From: Antedon mediterranea
Taxonomy: Eukaryota > Echinodermata > Crinoidea > Comatulida > Antedonidae
Assembly (NCBI RefSeq): GCF_964355755.1
Contig: NC_092679.1
Location: 7,378,001-7,442,000 of the forward strand
DNA: 64,000 bases
Reading direction: 5' to 3'
The notes under the pieces are model-generated. The model was not told where the DNA came from. It made no database searches and worked only from the letters and a program-made list of their open reading frames with translations. Numbering within the stretch: the stretch's first letter is position 1; each line of letters begins with the position of its first letter. Positions 12,741 through 24,794 of this stretch are shown here, piece by piece. The position numbers and the translations under genes were made by a program.

Positions 12741-15700
12741 ATGTTATTATGGGATGCCTGGACGCAATTGGTATTCCCACACATTGAGGTCGCTGTATTC
12801 TTGTGCTTGATAACCTTGTCTATTATATTTCTGCTGGTACTTCTCATTTCACTATTCTGGTTTGATAGCAAGGTAAGTAAATTGTTTGCTGTTAATAATT
12901 TGATAATAATTGATATCAACAGTCAGTCGAGACGTCTTGTTCCATCAAGGTTAGCCTTAAACTATTCAGATACGTTGCTAATTCTGCTTTTTCAATATTC
13001 TTGATTTTTAAAATTTAATTTTTTTAATTAAGGGGTTTGGTTGTTGGCATTATGCCAAGTTATTACACAAGTTTATAGAGTAGAATGTATACAGCAATGT
13101 ACACACTGTAAATAATAAACACCAACATGTGTGAAGTGAACTAGCATTATTTAGAGAGAGTTAGACACCTGCAAAAAACTGACCCAGGTAAATGGCACCA
13201 ACAGGTCAGAGTTATGACAAACACTAAGAAAATTGATCTCAATATACCAGTTCCTGAAATCTCTCCATTGGATCATAAATCCATTGCTAATGTCATCAAT
13301 TACTTGTTTACTAACATTAGTGCTCACATCCCTTTTCTAAATAAAACTCAACTCCCTGCATTCCTTCCCTCTGACAAACCTGCACCTAAACTTTATCCTT
13401 GGGATATTTATAAAAAATTAAGATCTATTAAAGAAAACAAGGCCTGCGGACCAGATTTGGTCCCACCCAAAATTGTTAAATTATTTGCCATGGAGTTTTG
13501 TGAACCACTTTGTGATATACTCAACTGTTCTTTTTCTGAAGGCATTGTCCCTTCTCAGTGGAAAAAGGCAGTTGTAGTCCCTGTGCCCAAGGTTCAGCCT
13601 CCTACTATTGACAAACTCAGACCTATCTCCATTACTTCTGTGTTTGCCAAAGTAGCTGAGGAGTTTATCACTGACTGGATCTTACAAGATATAAGTTCAA
13701 AAATCGATGTTAACCAGTTTGGAAATGTTAAGGGTTTGTCTACTGCTCATTACCTGACCCACTTGGTGCATTATCTCTGTCAAGGTGCTGAGAATAAGCA
13801 CAATGTTGGTACCATGGTTCTTACTGATTTCTCCAAGGCCTTTGATCTTATCGACCATTCCATCCTTGTTAATAAGATCATTGATATTGGTGTCAGGGGG
13901 GCTTTGGTACCATGGTTGTGTGATTTTCTTTTTATGCGTATGCAGTGTGTTAAATATAATGGTACCTTATCTAATTACTCTTACTTAAAAGCTGGTGTCC
14001 CACAGGGAACCAAGTTAGGCCCTTTATGTTTCCAGATCATGATCAACGATGCTGGTACAAATGCTAAAACTAAGTATCTGAAATATGTAGATGATCTTAC
14101 ATTTTGTGAAAATCGTAAGCTCTCATTGCCTGGTTTTTTACAAGATGATCTTAATTCTTTTTTCCGCTGGTGTAACGACAACTGTTTAGTGCTTAACCCC
14201 AAAAAATGTCAAGCCCTTAAGGTGTGTTTCAGTTCTACCCAACCTTCACACGTTGACATACACTTGGGAACTGATAAGCTCCAATATGTTAATAAAGCCA
14301 AGATCCTGGGAGTTTTTTTTTCAAGACAACCTTAAATGGGACTGTCATATTGATTCCATCATCACTAAAGCTTCCAGGAAACTTTTCTTTTTACGATCAC
14401 TAAAACGATTTGGTTTTAACATTGAAGAGCTTAAATTGACCTTTTGTGGTTACATTAGACCAGTTGTTGAGTATGCTGATGTTGTTTGGCATTCTGGCCT
14501 GTCTAGTAGATTAAGCGATTGTATTGAAAATGTTCAAAAGAGGGCTTGCCGTATAATGTTAGGCAATGATTACTTTTCTTACTCTGGTGCCCTTGAATTT
14601 CTTAAATTAGAGACTTTGGCTCAAAGAAGGGTGGAGCATTGTCGCAAGTTCGCTGAGTATCTCCCCAAAATTAAACAAACAGCTGATTTAATCCCACCGA
14701 CCAGACATAGCTGTCATGGTAGGAATTTAAGAAATAAAAACAAAATTACCCAGCTAGCGTCTAAAACATCCAGATTTACCAATAGCCCTATACCCTACTT
14801 CATCAAATTACTGAATTCTTAATTTTCTCCCCTGCTAGTTTGCGACTGCTCTCCCCTTCTTTGTTGTTTTTTTTTTTTCATATTTTTTTTATATATTTAT
14901 ATTTTTGATATGACATGTATTTTACACGCAATTTGGCTCTTAGCCACGAGTTGTAATTTTGGTCAATTTTTTGATATTTGAAATAAAAGTGAATAATATT
15001 CGAATTTATGAAACTTTTTTTTAAATTCAGACTTTCTCATGGCATATGAACTTGTATTATATCAGCGTTCCAAGGCATTGGTAGGATGAAACAAGACAAC
15101 ACTTTATTTATTACCATATATATTCATGGGTTAATTATTTTGGAAGCTTGGATATTTATTTTTGGTTTAATCATTTTTGGGTCAACTGATTTATCTATCA
15201 TTTAATAATATTGGTGAAATATTTGCATTAAACATAAAAACACACATGCTGTATGTCATAAAAAAAGAAAACAAAATTTGTAAGACCATTTTATTTTATA
15301 TCAAAATTGCAGCCAAAGGCTGAATTACATGATGGTCATTACAAATTGCAGCCAAAGGCTGAATTACATGATGGTCATTACAAATTGCAGCCAAAGGCTG
15401 AATTACATGATGGTCATTACAAATTTGAACAAAAAAAACGTTATAAAGGTGCATGTTTGCCTCACTAAAACCAACAGTGAAGTGAAAGCAAACATGTTGC
15501 ACTGGAAATGTATATGAACACAATTACAATCACATGGCAGATTGAGCATGGCATATTACAATGCACTAACTGTATTTGCATTTTTGTCCGTTTGAAACAT
15601 ATCACGCTTTGAACGTGCACATGATTCCGACCATGTTTCATGATTTACTTAATTTGTAAGCGTTTATTATTCATTTATTCTTCTTGTGAATACCATGATG

Positions 15701-18700
15701 ATCACACTGCAGAATATGCTGGTAGTAATATTTGTTAATTCTTACAGAAAAATTCATACAGTACAACATGGGACAAAAATATAAATGATAAAACGTATTG
15801 ATTCTAGTTTTCGCTTTCTTCATATGTTTGTACAGTGAAATTTAAATATTTGTGTTACTTTTATTTTTTAACAATTCCCCAAAGGAAACTCAGAATAATT
15901 TGATCTTCCTGGTTACATAATAGTTTCAATAAATACAGTAATTTATCAAAATGTTTACTTTTTAATGGTTTCACATTTCAACATTATTTAGAGTTAACCA
16001 ACTTTAGTTAGTTTCTATAGTATAAGTACTATATTATACAAAACCCAAAATTAAAATTAGTCCGATTCAAATTGTCATATTCAGTTCAAATCTTCGTATA
16101 AGGAATTATTCATTGATATTACAGTATTATCTTTGTACAAACATCTTGTCTTGTACTACTGTACAGTATTACATCACGTTTGTAAAGAAGCTTAATAATA
16201 ATAATACATACATACAGTATAACTTCCTTTTAACACTAACAATGACATTGAATAATAATATAACATGACATGCTATTTGTTAGTATGAAAGTTCATCTGT
16301 GATAATATTACATGATAAAATTTTACTTTTGAAATTTTGACATGTAAGTTATTAGTGTGATATCTAAAGTTAAATTTTGTTTTTAATCACCTGCTACACT
16401 AATAACAATATATAAATGCAATATTACTCTCTACTATTCTACTAATATCTTTTCTTCAAATTCGTTGTATTCCATTTGTTGTTGGTCGATCTTGTTTAGG
16501 AGTTAGGGTGGTGGTAGTGTACAGTATAATAATGCATGTTTCATGAATGGTTTTGGCTTGCTCAAGGGGGTTGATGTATTTGTGTAAACTTACAATACTG
16601 TATTTACTGTTAAAGTAAATTATACCATTGTTAGTTATGTCAGTGGTGTATACAGGATTCTTTGAACGAAGGAGTACTACGTAATATACAATATTAACAT
16701 TCTGTCGAAAAATCTATATCAAATATTAGTACAGTAATTAACAATAATACAGTACAATTTTAGCTGTCAAAGTGGGAACATGTCGCCTTATAGCATAACC
16801 CCATGGTTCCACACCCCTGAATGTTTTAACATTTAATGTTGGTGTCATTAATTCAAAGTCATATTCCACCTTTTCTGTATTATCTTGGTACTGTATATAC
16901 TCGTTTGGTGTGTTGGTCTGTCTAGGTATGCTAACCATGTTTTGGGTCACAAAATTACAAAACTGATTTGACTTTTTCAGAGTGGCCAGTTAGATCAGGG
17001 TCAGGCTAATTTCTTTGCTCTTGAAAGATATCAGTCATCACTTAATGTGGTAGGTGTCTATAGTACATTCAAGTCATGTATCTAGGTACAAACTGTAATG
17101 TATTTAAATATTGTAATGTTAAGTATTTAAAAGAGTGCATGTAATGTATTGTAAGGGTTTCGATCCAAGTCGGCCCTAAACCGTCTCGGCCAAAGTCAAG
17201 TCGGCCCCAAGTCAAGTCGGCCCCAAGTCAACTCGGCCTCACGTCAACTCGGCCTCACGTCAACTCGGCCTCACGTCAACTCGGCCTCACGTCAACTCGG
17301 CCAAAGAATAATCGGTCAACTCGGCCCCGTTAAAGTATGGAACGAAAAAAGTGCAAGTGAAGGGGATTGATAAAATAATATTTCTTCACAATTTTTTAAC
17401 TATGAATAATTCTGACTTTTAATGAATATTATTATTTAGACAATAATATATTTAGCAAAAAAAATAGGAAGGATTTCACCAACTTTCCTTTATTTACGTT
17501 TAATAAAATTTCGTAGCTGAGCCTCCCTGCGCGTTTGCCAGCTTTTTCGATATCTACAACTGCTACGTGTTTTCGCTGACCGGGGGATTCCCCTTTTTTT
17601 AAAACGCAAATCATGCACAAACACGATGTACGATCATTTTTACTATGGCCAAATGGTGGAACGTAGGCCTCCGTCTTCGATTTCCTAAAATACGGTACCT
17701 GCACGTGTTTTTTGTAACATCGGCAATGAGTTCATTTTTTTATATGATATTATATTTTTTATTTCTTCATTTTTTTTAAAACGTGGATAGTAAGAATCGT
17801 AATAATATTAAGCACTTTTTGCGTTCCATACTTTATTGTGGCCGAGTTGACCGATTAGTTTTTGGCCGAGTTGACGTGAGGCCGAGTTGACTTGAGGCCG
17901 AGTTGACTTGGGGCCGACTTGACGTGGGGCCGACTTGACTTTGGCCGAGACGGTTTGGGGCCGACTTGACCTGCACCCATTGTAAGCTAATACACAAAGA
18001 TGCTACATGTACGAATGTCAACCTACTGTACTGTACATACAGTAAACACAATAGGCATTCCCAAGTGTTTAAAATCTATTCATATTGTGATGTTGGTCTT
18101 GCCTGGAGCTATAAGTATAATCCACCAAAACTGCGCGCAAAAAAAGCATGTATTTTTTAATTTATTATATATATATATTGTTTATTATATATAAACACAA
18201 CAGGCAAAGAACATTAATTCTAAACCGCCCGGTGATATACTGAAATTTAATTAATTAATTTGAAACGATAAAGATGAGGAAATCTGTGAGAATGAGAAAA
18301 ACTGTGAGAGTGAGAAAAAGTTGCCCCAACCGAGACTCGAACTCGGACCGCCTGCTTGATATGCAGATGTCCTAACCATTAGACCACTGGGGCTTTCATG
18401 GTATTGTTCGAACTCGATTTGATAGCGACTCTTTAACATTCTCGGCGTGGTACGGCGGAACAGCACTAGTCCTTCTCGGCGTGGTACGGCGGAACAGCAC
18501 TAGTCCTCAGTTGTTGTAGTTGTTTATTATATATATATTGTTTATATATTATTTCAATGAATCAAAAGCTCAATATTACTGATCTGCTGTATTTCTATCA
18601 TAGGTTAAAATTCACTTAGATTTATCAGCTTATATTCTTTTTTATAAATCCACAGAGGCAACAACAATAATATATTTTGAGGTTTTATAAACTCAAACAA

Positions 18701-21700
18701 TTTTCCTGATAAGAATATTAAAAAGGATAGTACAATGCTTAACCAACCATATCGTATCATTTCAGGATGATGAACAAGTGGATCTCCATGGTAACAAGGC
18801 ACCACAGGGACTGGAGGCTCTTCATCAGGCTTTTGTGAGAAAGGTAAAATAAAAACAAACCAAAGAAGTGGTACCAGAAGAAATAAAAATAAGTGAAAAC
18901 AAACTAAATGTACAGTAATAACATTTTGTTCAATTTTCAGCTTCTTCCAATCGATTCAGAAAGTGGCTGGAGTCTAAATGGTGTTCATCATGAATTACGG
19001 TTGTGGAGGCAGGTTTTAAATGATGAGGCTGCAACTGGACGTATTCATTACCTCTATGGATGTTCCTCTGCAATCTCTGCCTCTCCAGAGGTTGGTTTAT
19101 TTGTTTTAATATTTACGTATTCAAATAAATATTGAACAGTTGCCGAATGTTAAGATATATACACCTTTGGGTGGCAACAAGAGCGCAACAAAATTGTGAT
19201 TTTTTTTTATTTTGTATAATAAAACAGGAAGTAATGGAAATGTTGCAAGATGTAAGCAAAAAGGTTGAATGGGATTCGCACGTTTCGGAAGCAGATCAAG
19301 TGAGCATGCCCACAAGTACCGGGCTCGACTTGGATCATTCCGTCATGACGGATGTTGTTACAGAAGCACTCAAGAGTCCTGGAAGCATCCAGTTGCTGTG
19401 CTCCAGGATTAAGTTTTATCTGAAGATGCCTTATCTGATGTTTACTGGCAAACCAGCCCAACTGGAAGAAGTCAGACTAAATAGAATTGCAAGGTGTTTA
19501 ATAATTTATGTACAGTTTGTATCAGAATACAATAAAATACATAAGAAAACAACCAGCAATATCAGTAGAGTAGTGTTTAAAGTAAGATACAAAATAACAA
19601 AGTTGCCCTAACCGAGACATAAACTTACTGGCTGTGAAATAAACTAGGCTAATTAATTCAAAAGAAAGCTTGAGATAACTACTTAATAACAAGGTCATCT
19701 GGAAACTAAATATGTACCAATTATTTTGAATTCAATATTTTTTCTGTCATGTAGGACCTGGCAGAAGGAGAATGATGGATGTTGCTGGATGTTCTGTAAG
19801 AAAGTGAACAAAGGCATTGTTCTTGAAAGCCTCCCGGACATTTGGACATATTTTTATTTACGACCAGTACTAGGAGGTTGGTGGTGGTGGAACATATTGT
19901 TACCATTGGAAGAAATTATATACAAATACTTAAATTTGGTTGACAGGTTAAATTGAACAATGTTTTTAAAACGTAGTAAATCGTTAATAGTGCCATTGAG
20001 AGTACTTTAGATAGAAGGATGTATTTGTGTTGTTTACAATATGATAATTCAAATTCCGTTCTGTGTTTTCAATTACTATTTACGATGAACTAAATGATGA
20101 TTGATGATCATGAGTTCATCTAGCAGGAAACCCTAAACTGATCTCTTAGACTCCTTTTATACTTTTTGATCCAATCGAGTGCGTGCGTTTGTAAGGTAGT
20201 CTTAATTTAGGTCACTCCATGATCGACTCAAAGCCTCGGATGTTTTACTTTCATCATTTCTCGACCCTGGGCTGTAACAAATCGTGTGTGAATGGGGTCT
20301 TAGTGTACCCTAAATAATTAGGAATATATGATGATTAATGGTCAGTGAATCTTATCAGTCCACCTTAAACAACGATCCTGATCTCTATCTCTTAGTCTAC
20401 ACTACTGTAAATACTGATGCCAACTAATACAAAATGAATGTTTTATTACAGTTGAAAGAGGTTGTATACTTCATTACATACTGTGCATAGAATCTGATCT
20501 GCCAGAAACAGCTGAAATAGTGGCTTCCAGGGTTGCAGCAATCAAACATTACTTTGGCCTAAGAAGACTACAGCTTCCGCCTCTCAGACGCAAATCTTTA
20601 AAGCATGTCACCGAAGGCTTTGGCAACCAACCAACAAGTGGAATAGCTGTTACCGACAACAATTCTATGGAAGATATCCAGCCTGGGAGTGTTAACCAGC
20701 GTGCAATATGTAGCGGCACAAGTCCTAACGAGACAACTCAAAAACAAGTAGCAGGGCGTGTGAGCAGCGACCACGTATCATGGGCATGGGACTCGTCGAG
20801 TGATGACACAGGATTTCAGAGTGACGGGATGCCGACACCAGTGAGAAGAAAGGAGAGAAGATCTTCTAAAGGAAGCAAAAATCCTGCCAAGATGCTGGAA
20901 AGAAGACGGCTTATGAGTGGAGGTATTAATCTCTTACAACATCCTCATTAAAAACTAAACTAATAAGCTTCACTGTATTCTTGTACATAAATGTTGAATT
21001 AATTAAGATTTATTTAAGTGTGTCTCGTGTGATGTTGCATTTTCTAAAATAAAATAAAATCATCTATTAAACAACAATAAACATCTCAAGACAAATGTGT
21101 TTGCATCATCATTTTTTTGTTTTGCTTTCATTCTTTTTTATCATCATTTTTTGTAACATTATTTGATCGTGATTTGAAGTTGGAAATGCACTACAGAAGT
21201 TGGCATGATGCATAGAATAATTCTTTGTTTTAATATTATATTTCAGCTGAAAACTTTGACTATCGTACTCTTGCGAACCACTGTGCTGGTGAAGTCTTAG
21301 AAGAAGCATTGAAAGCAGGTGTTATCAATGTGAATACAAGTGAGGCTGATCAACAGCTCCAAACTGGTGGATGGACGTAAGCTTATTTTAAATAATTTAA
21401 AAAGTTGATAGTGAGCTTTCATGGTATAAGGGGAAGGATGGTAATTTACACTTTAAAGATTAATCTACACATGCATTTAGGCCCTATTTTAAGCAGTGTA
21501 TTGGGTCAATTTAATATTTGTTTGAAATCTTGCTATTATTTAAGAAAAAGGTAAGAAATGTTACCTCTAGTGAAGGAATAATTTATGTTAATTATTTATA
21601 TTTTAGATTCCAATGCTTAGAAAAGGATGTTGTTATATTAAAGAAGAAAGAAAGAGGATCTGTATTTTACAGGTAAAGTGTACAAATAAATAATGTTTTG

Positions 21701-22576
21701 TGAATGGTGAGAATATTTCATGAGTTGAAAAATTGACTGTTCTATTTTAATGTGGTGGGGTAAATATTAGAATAATAGTCCAACATAAAAAATCCTATCA
21801 ATCCATCAATCAATCAATATTACAGTTATGATAAGGGTTTACGTACTTGTTTGTTACAGTTTCCTGGGCAAAGGCTTGATCAGGGCGTCTCCAGATGTGG
21901 TGTTCAAAGCAGTTAAAAACCCTAGAACACGATTTATTTACGACAACATGCTAAAAAAAATGAATATTGTTCGTGACCTTGGAAACGACCTTCTTATCTA
22001 CAACATGATACATGAAGTCCCGCAGATAATCCGCAAGGAAAGTCGAGACTTCTGTTTGCTTCAGACAAGTAGGACGGACGGTCAGAGACACATTGTAGCC
22101 GCACGGTCAGTGGATTGGCCAGAATGCCCACCAAGCCAAGATGGTATTGTACGGTCAAAGTTAAATCCAAGTGGATGGGTTATTGAACCAGTGATAAAGA
22201 AGAATGCTGTGAATTCAATCGTCACATATTTGGTGCAAGTGAGTATCTTGTGTGTTGTCATTCATTTGTCACAAGTTCTGTAAGCGCTTCACATTATTAT
22301 TTCATTGGTGGATCAAACGTGTAATCAGCACAGTTGTGTTTTGACCTTACCCAATTGTACACCTGTGTGAAGAGAGGCAAATGTACTATAAGTAAAGTTG
22401 GATTCAAACTCACGATTGTGATGTAACCAAAACAGTTAAATAAATTTGCTTTTTTCCCTTTTTAGATTGAAGTTGGTGGAAAGGACGTACCCCAGAGTTT
22501 TCTACAGTTTCTGTCACGCAGAATTCCATTAAGCGTTGCCTATTTAAGGTTGTTCCTAGAGGCAGACTTGCCATAG
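12741..22576 (+). CDS. Membrane-anchored protein with tandem START-like lipid-binding domains
   Basis: Eleven exons, fully in phase, about 657 residues: 12741-12872, 16981-17049, 18766-18843, 18941-19090, 19228-19493, 19755-19876, 20452-20922, 21247-21376, 21607-21672, 21860-22238, 22466-22576 (stop TAG). Exon 1 encodes a transmembrane segment (VAVFLCLITLSIIFLLVLLI, about residues 17-36). Exons 4-7 form a START-like fold (SASPEEVMEMLQDVSKKVEW; later GCILHYILCIESDLPETAE). A polar linker rich in Ser/Arg follows, then a second, clearer START domain in exons 8-11 (ASPDVVFKAVKNPRTRFIYD, DFCLLQTSR, PSGWVIEPV, VTYLVQIEVGG, VPQSFLQFLSRRIPLSV). START domains bind single lipids or sterols in a hydrophobic cavity; a membrane-tethered pair suggests lipid transfer or sensing at a membrane. 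I do not recognise a vertebrate orthologue. Ligand and location are inferred. Confidence 0.88.
13200..15005 (+). mobile_element. 5'-truncated non-LTR retrotransposon (CR1/Jockey-like reverse transcriptase)
   Basis: A 373-residue frame (13214-14335) followed by an overlapping frame (to 14822) together encode a reverse transcriptase C-terminal half. Motifs include KACGPDLVPPKIVKLF, LRPISITSVFAKV, DFSKAFDLIDHSIL, AGVPQGTKLGPLCFQIMIND, the catalytic YVDD box, and a CR1-type tail (RRVEHCRKFAEYL). The frame breaks near 14313 in a run of T residues. No endonuclease is present, so the copy is 5'-truncated, as is usual for LINEs. The 3' UTR contains a T-rich run and ends near TGAATAATATTCGAA. It sits in sense orientation in intron 1 of the START gene. 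Confidence 0.92.
15307..15423. repeat. 39-bp tandem repeat, three copies
   Basis: Unit AATTGCAGCCAAAGGCTGAA.. TTACATGATGGTCATTACA repeated three times in intron 1 of the START gene. Confidence 0.95.
17156..17978. mobile_element. Non-autonomous DNA transposon with 8-bp target duplication and iterated TIRs
   Basis: The element is flanked by the direct repeat ATTGTAAG (17148-17155 and 17979-17986). Its ends are inverted: both carry AAGTCGGCCC, then AAACCGTCTCGGCCAAAGTC, and several 15-bp iterations of CTCGGCCTCACGTCAA. The 8-bp duplication points to the hAT, P or Zisupton/KDZ classes; iterated inverted ends favour the last, but without a transposase this is inference. A core of about 480 bp lies between the ends and contains a 90-codon minus frame (17704-17432). 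Confidence 0.85.
17432..17704 (-). other. 90-codon open frame in the transposon core
   Basis: Starts MQVPYFRKSKTEAYVPPFGH and contains CLCMICVLKK and DIEKAGKRAGRLSYEIL. It occupies the unique core between the inverted ends of the 823-bp element. I do not recognise the protein. It could be a transposase remnant, a captured host exon or a chance frame. Confidence 0.3.
18322..18393 (-). tRNA. tRNA-like gene, full cloverleaf, anticodon AUC
   Basis: The minus strand folds as a 72-nt tRNA without intron. The acceptor stem is GCCCCAG/TTGGGGC; the D arm GTCT..GGAC has loop AATGGTTA, as in eukaryotic tRNA-Glu; the anticodon stem is TCTGC/GCAGG with 7-nt loop ATATCAA; the T arm is CCGAG-TTCGAGT-CTCGG. 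A TTTTT terminator follows two bases after the discriminator A. Box A and box B are intact. The anticodon would be AUC (Asp codon GAU), unusual since eukaryotic tRNA-Asp uses GUC; A32 is also atypical. With a partial relative at about 19604, this may be a tRNA-derived repeat or pseudogene rather than a decoding tRNA. Confidence 0.6.
18439..18506. repeat. 34-bp tandem duplication upstream of the tRNA-like gene
   Basis: Two adjacent copies of TTCTCGGCGTGGTACGGCGG..AACAGCACTAGTCC, directly upstream of the tRNA-like gene on its strand. Confidence 0.9.
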
Positions 22577-24794
22577 TTTACTTTTTGCTGTCTGGAATGA
22601 TGAATACTAGAATGGATATTGTAAAGAGGTTAACAAAATGTGTTTAATTCACAAGCATTTTTTTTATACTGGTTAGTTACTTGACATTACACAGAATCAT
22701 TTTAAGAACATGTTCTGGCAGTTTTTTTTGCTGATTTTGTGCTTTTAGGATAAATATGAATTCTTGCCAACCAAGGACACTATTGAAAAATCATCATTTC
22801 AGCAATTTCGACGTCCAAGAGGTCTGTCTAGGCCTAGTAGTTCATTAAGAAATATGTTTTTAATTTTCTATAATTTTTGTAATTTTTGTCGGTTGGGCAA
22901 CATAAAGTACAAATTACAAAATAGTCGCAAATGTTAGTGTCTTTAAAATTGAAAAATGTGTGCTTCCTAAATCTTTCAAGTTCCCTCGGACACAATGCTT
23001 GGACGTAACCACAAGTAATTTGGACAATCATGACGCGGTAAACCATCCAAACTGCCGCTGTGATTAGTGAACTCAATTTCACTTTCATTGCGTTGCATCT
23101 AAGTGGGAACCAAGCTTTAAATGTAACTAAAAAGATGACATGCTTATAATAGGACCTTTTTATCCTTGCTGTATATACAGTAAACTATAATCATTTTAGT
23201 AATTCCTAGTTTTTGTATTGTGTAAGAATCTGGACATTTTTTGTACATGCAACTTTGCTTCAGTTATGCAAATAATTTAAGGTGCTTTTTAATATAGTAT
23301 ATAATATACTGTAGTTTTTAGTTAGTATTGCTGTTGTTTCTTGTGGTTTCTTGTGGTTTTAAGATCTAACAACAATTATCAGCTGAATACTTATATTGGT
23401 GCAATTTAGTGGTAAAATAATATATTTTAATACAGTATTATAATCCCTGTTCATTGCACATTTCTGGACTTGGACAAACTATTTTAAATAAGTGTAATTA
23501 GTATGCAAATGAGGTGTCCGTCTTAGATGGACAATCGTCTTTCATAACATATATATATATAGCAATAAAACATTCTAATCAGAGGGATATTGGCCTAGCA
23601 TGCGAGAGAACACTTCTCTGTGTCATATTTCTTGTATCCTTAGGCACCCGTCCTTTCGATGGGACATAAATCTGTTGGTCCTGTGTACATACATTGCACA
23701 TAAAGCACAATAGACTTGGTACACTTATCTAAAAGAGTAGGGGTGTACTGAGCATTCTAATGAAGTCAAATTAAACTACAACTGAAACAAAGTTCATGCT
23801 AAATACACTTGTCATTGTGAAGTATAGTACTTCAACGTCCATATGGTATAATACATTACAAAGAGAAAGTAAAAATTTAATAACATTTAATATAAAATTA
23901 ACTAATTAAAATTGTGCAACAATTTGATTTTATCGAGGACCTCATTTTGTATTATTTTTTGTAAATTATAAGGACATAATTACGTTAGTTTAGTTTTGGA
24001 ATAATGGTTATGGGGTATGTGCTTTTTAACTCCATATCAACTACAATGAGTCCATGCAATTGATGGCTACAACTGGCAAAATAATCTAATACATAATCAA
24101 TAATTGTCACTACTGTATGTATGATTTAATAAATATATTATAATATTTTATTGACCATATTTTATTAAGATATAGAAAAACCAAAACATTTAACAAATAC
24201 AAGAAGATATTATACTTTGTAGTCAATTTATTACCAAGTGTAAATTATATAACAACAATATAAAGATCATTTTACTGTGTTGGCATATACCTTATTGTAT
24301 CATCACTGGTAAACAATGTAAGTTTATTGGTAGTAAACATAAATGGATGTCTTGAAAGTAGGACAGGCATTTGTTAGTTTTTTCCAAAAAAAGTTAGTAC
24401 CGTATGTGTAAAAAATGTAATATTATTTTGTTTTTAATGCTCACAAATGCAATACTGTGTTTTATTGTTGAATGATCAACATTTCTTTTTTACCAAAGTT
24501 AATATGATTTGTGTATTAGAAAATAAAGTTTCTGTAGTTAAATACAACTCTTTTGGAATCATGTTCATTTGGGATGGCTTTTTCAGAATCTTTGTTTTTA
24601 GAGAAATTTTCGGTTTAGGAAAACTAATATCCAGACTTTTCAGCACCTCTCCATGTGCAATGTTTTAACATATACCATCCTTTTGACTTCTAAATCAAAC
24701 ACAAATAATAGTTTCTAATATTCTTGAACATCAACAATTCTTTTTCAATAAAAAAAAACCTGAGCAACATTTCCTTCCTGATGACTTTGACATT
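22577..24794. other. 3' flank of the START gene and spacer before MRPL33
   Basis: The two genes converge here. AT-rich DNA has several candidate polyadenylation signals (for example AATAAA near 23563 and 24128 on plus, and its complement near 24163). I see no coding exon or recognisable repeat. Confidence 0.5.
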
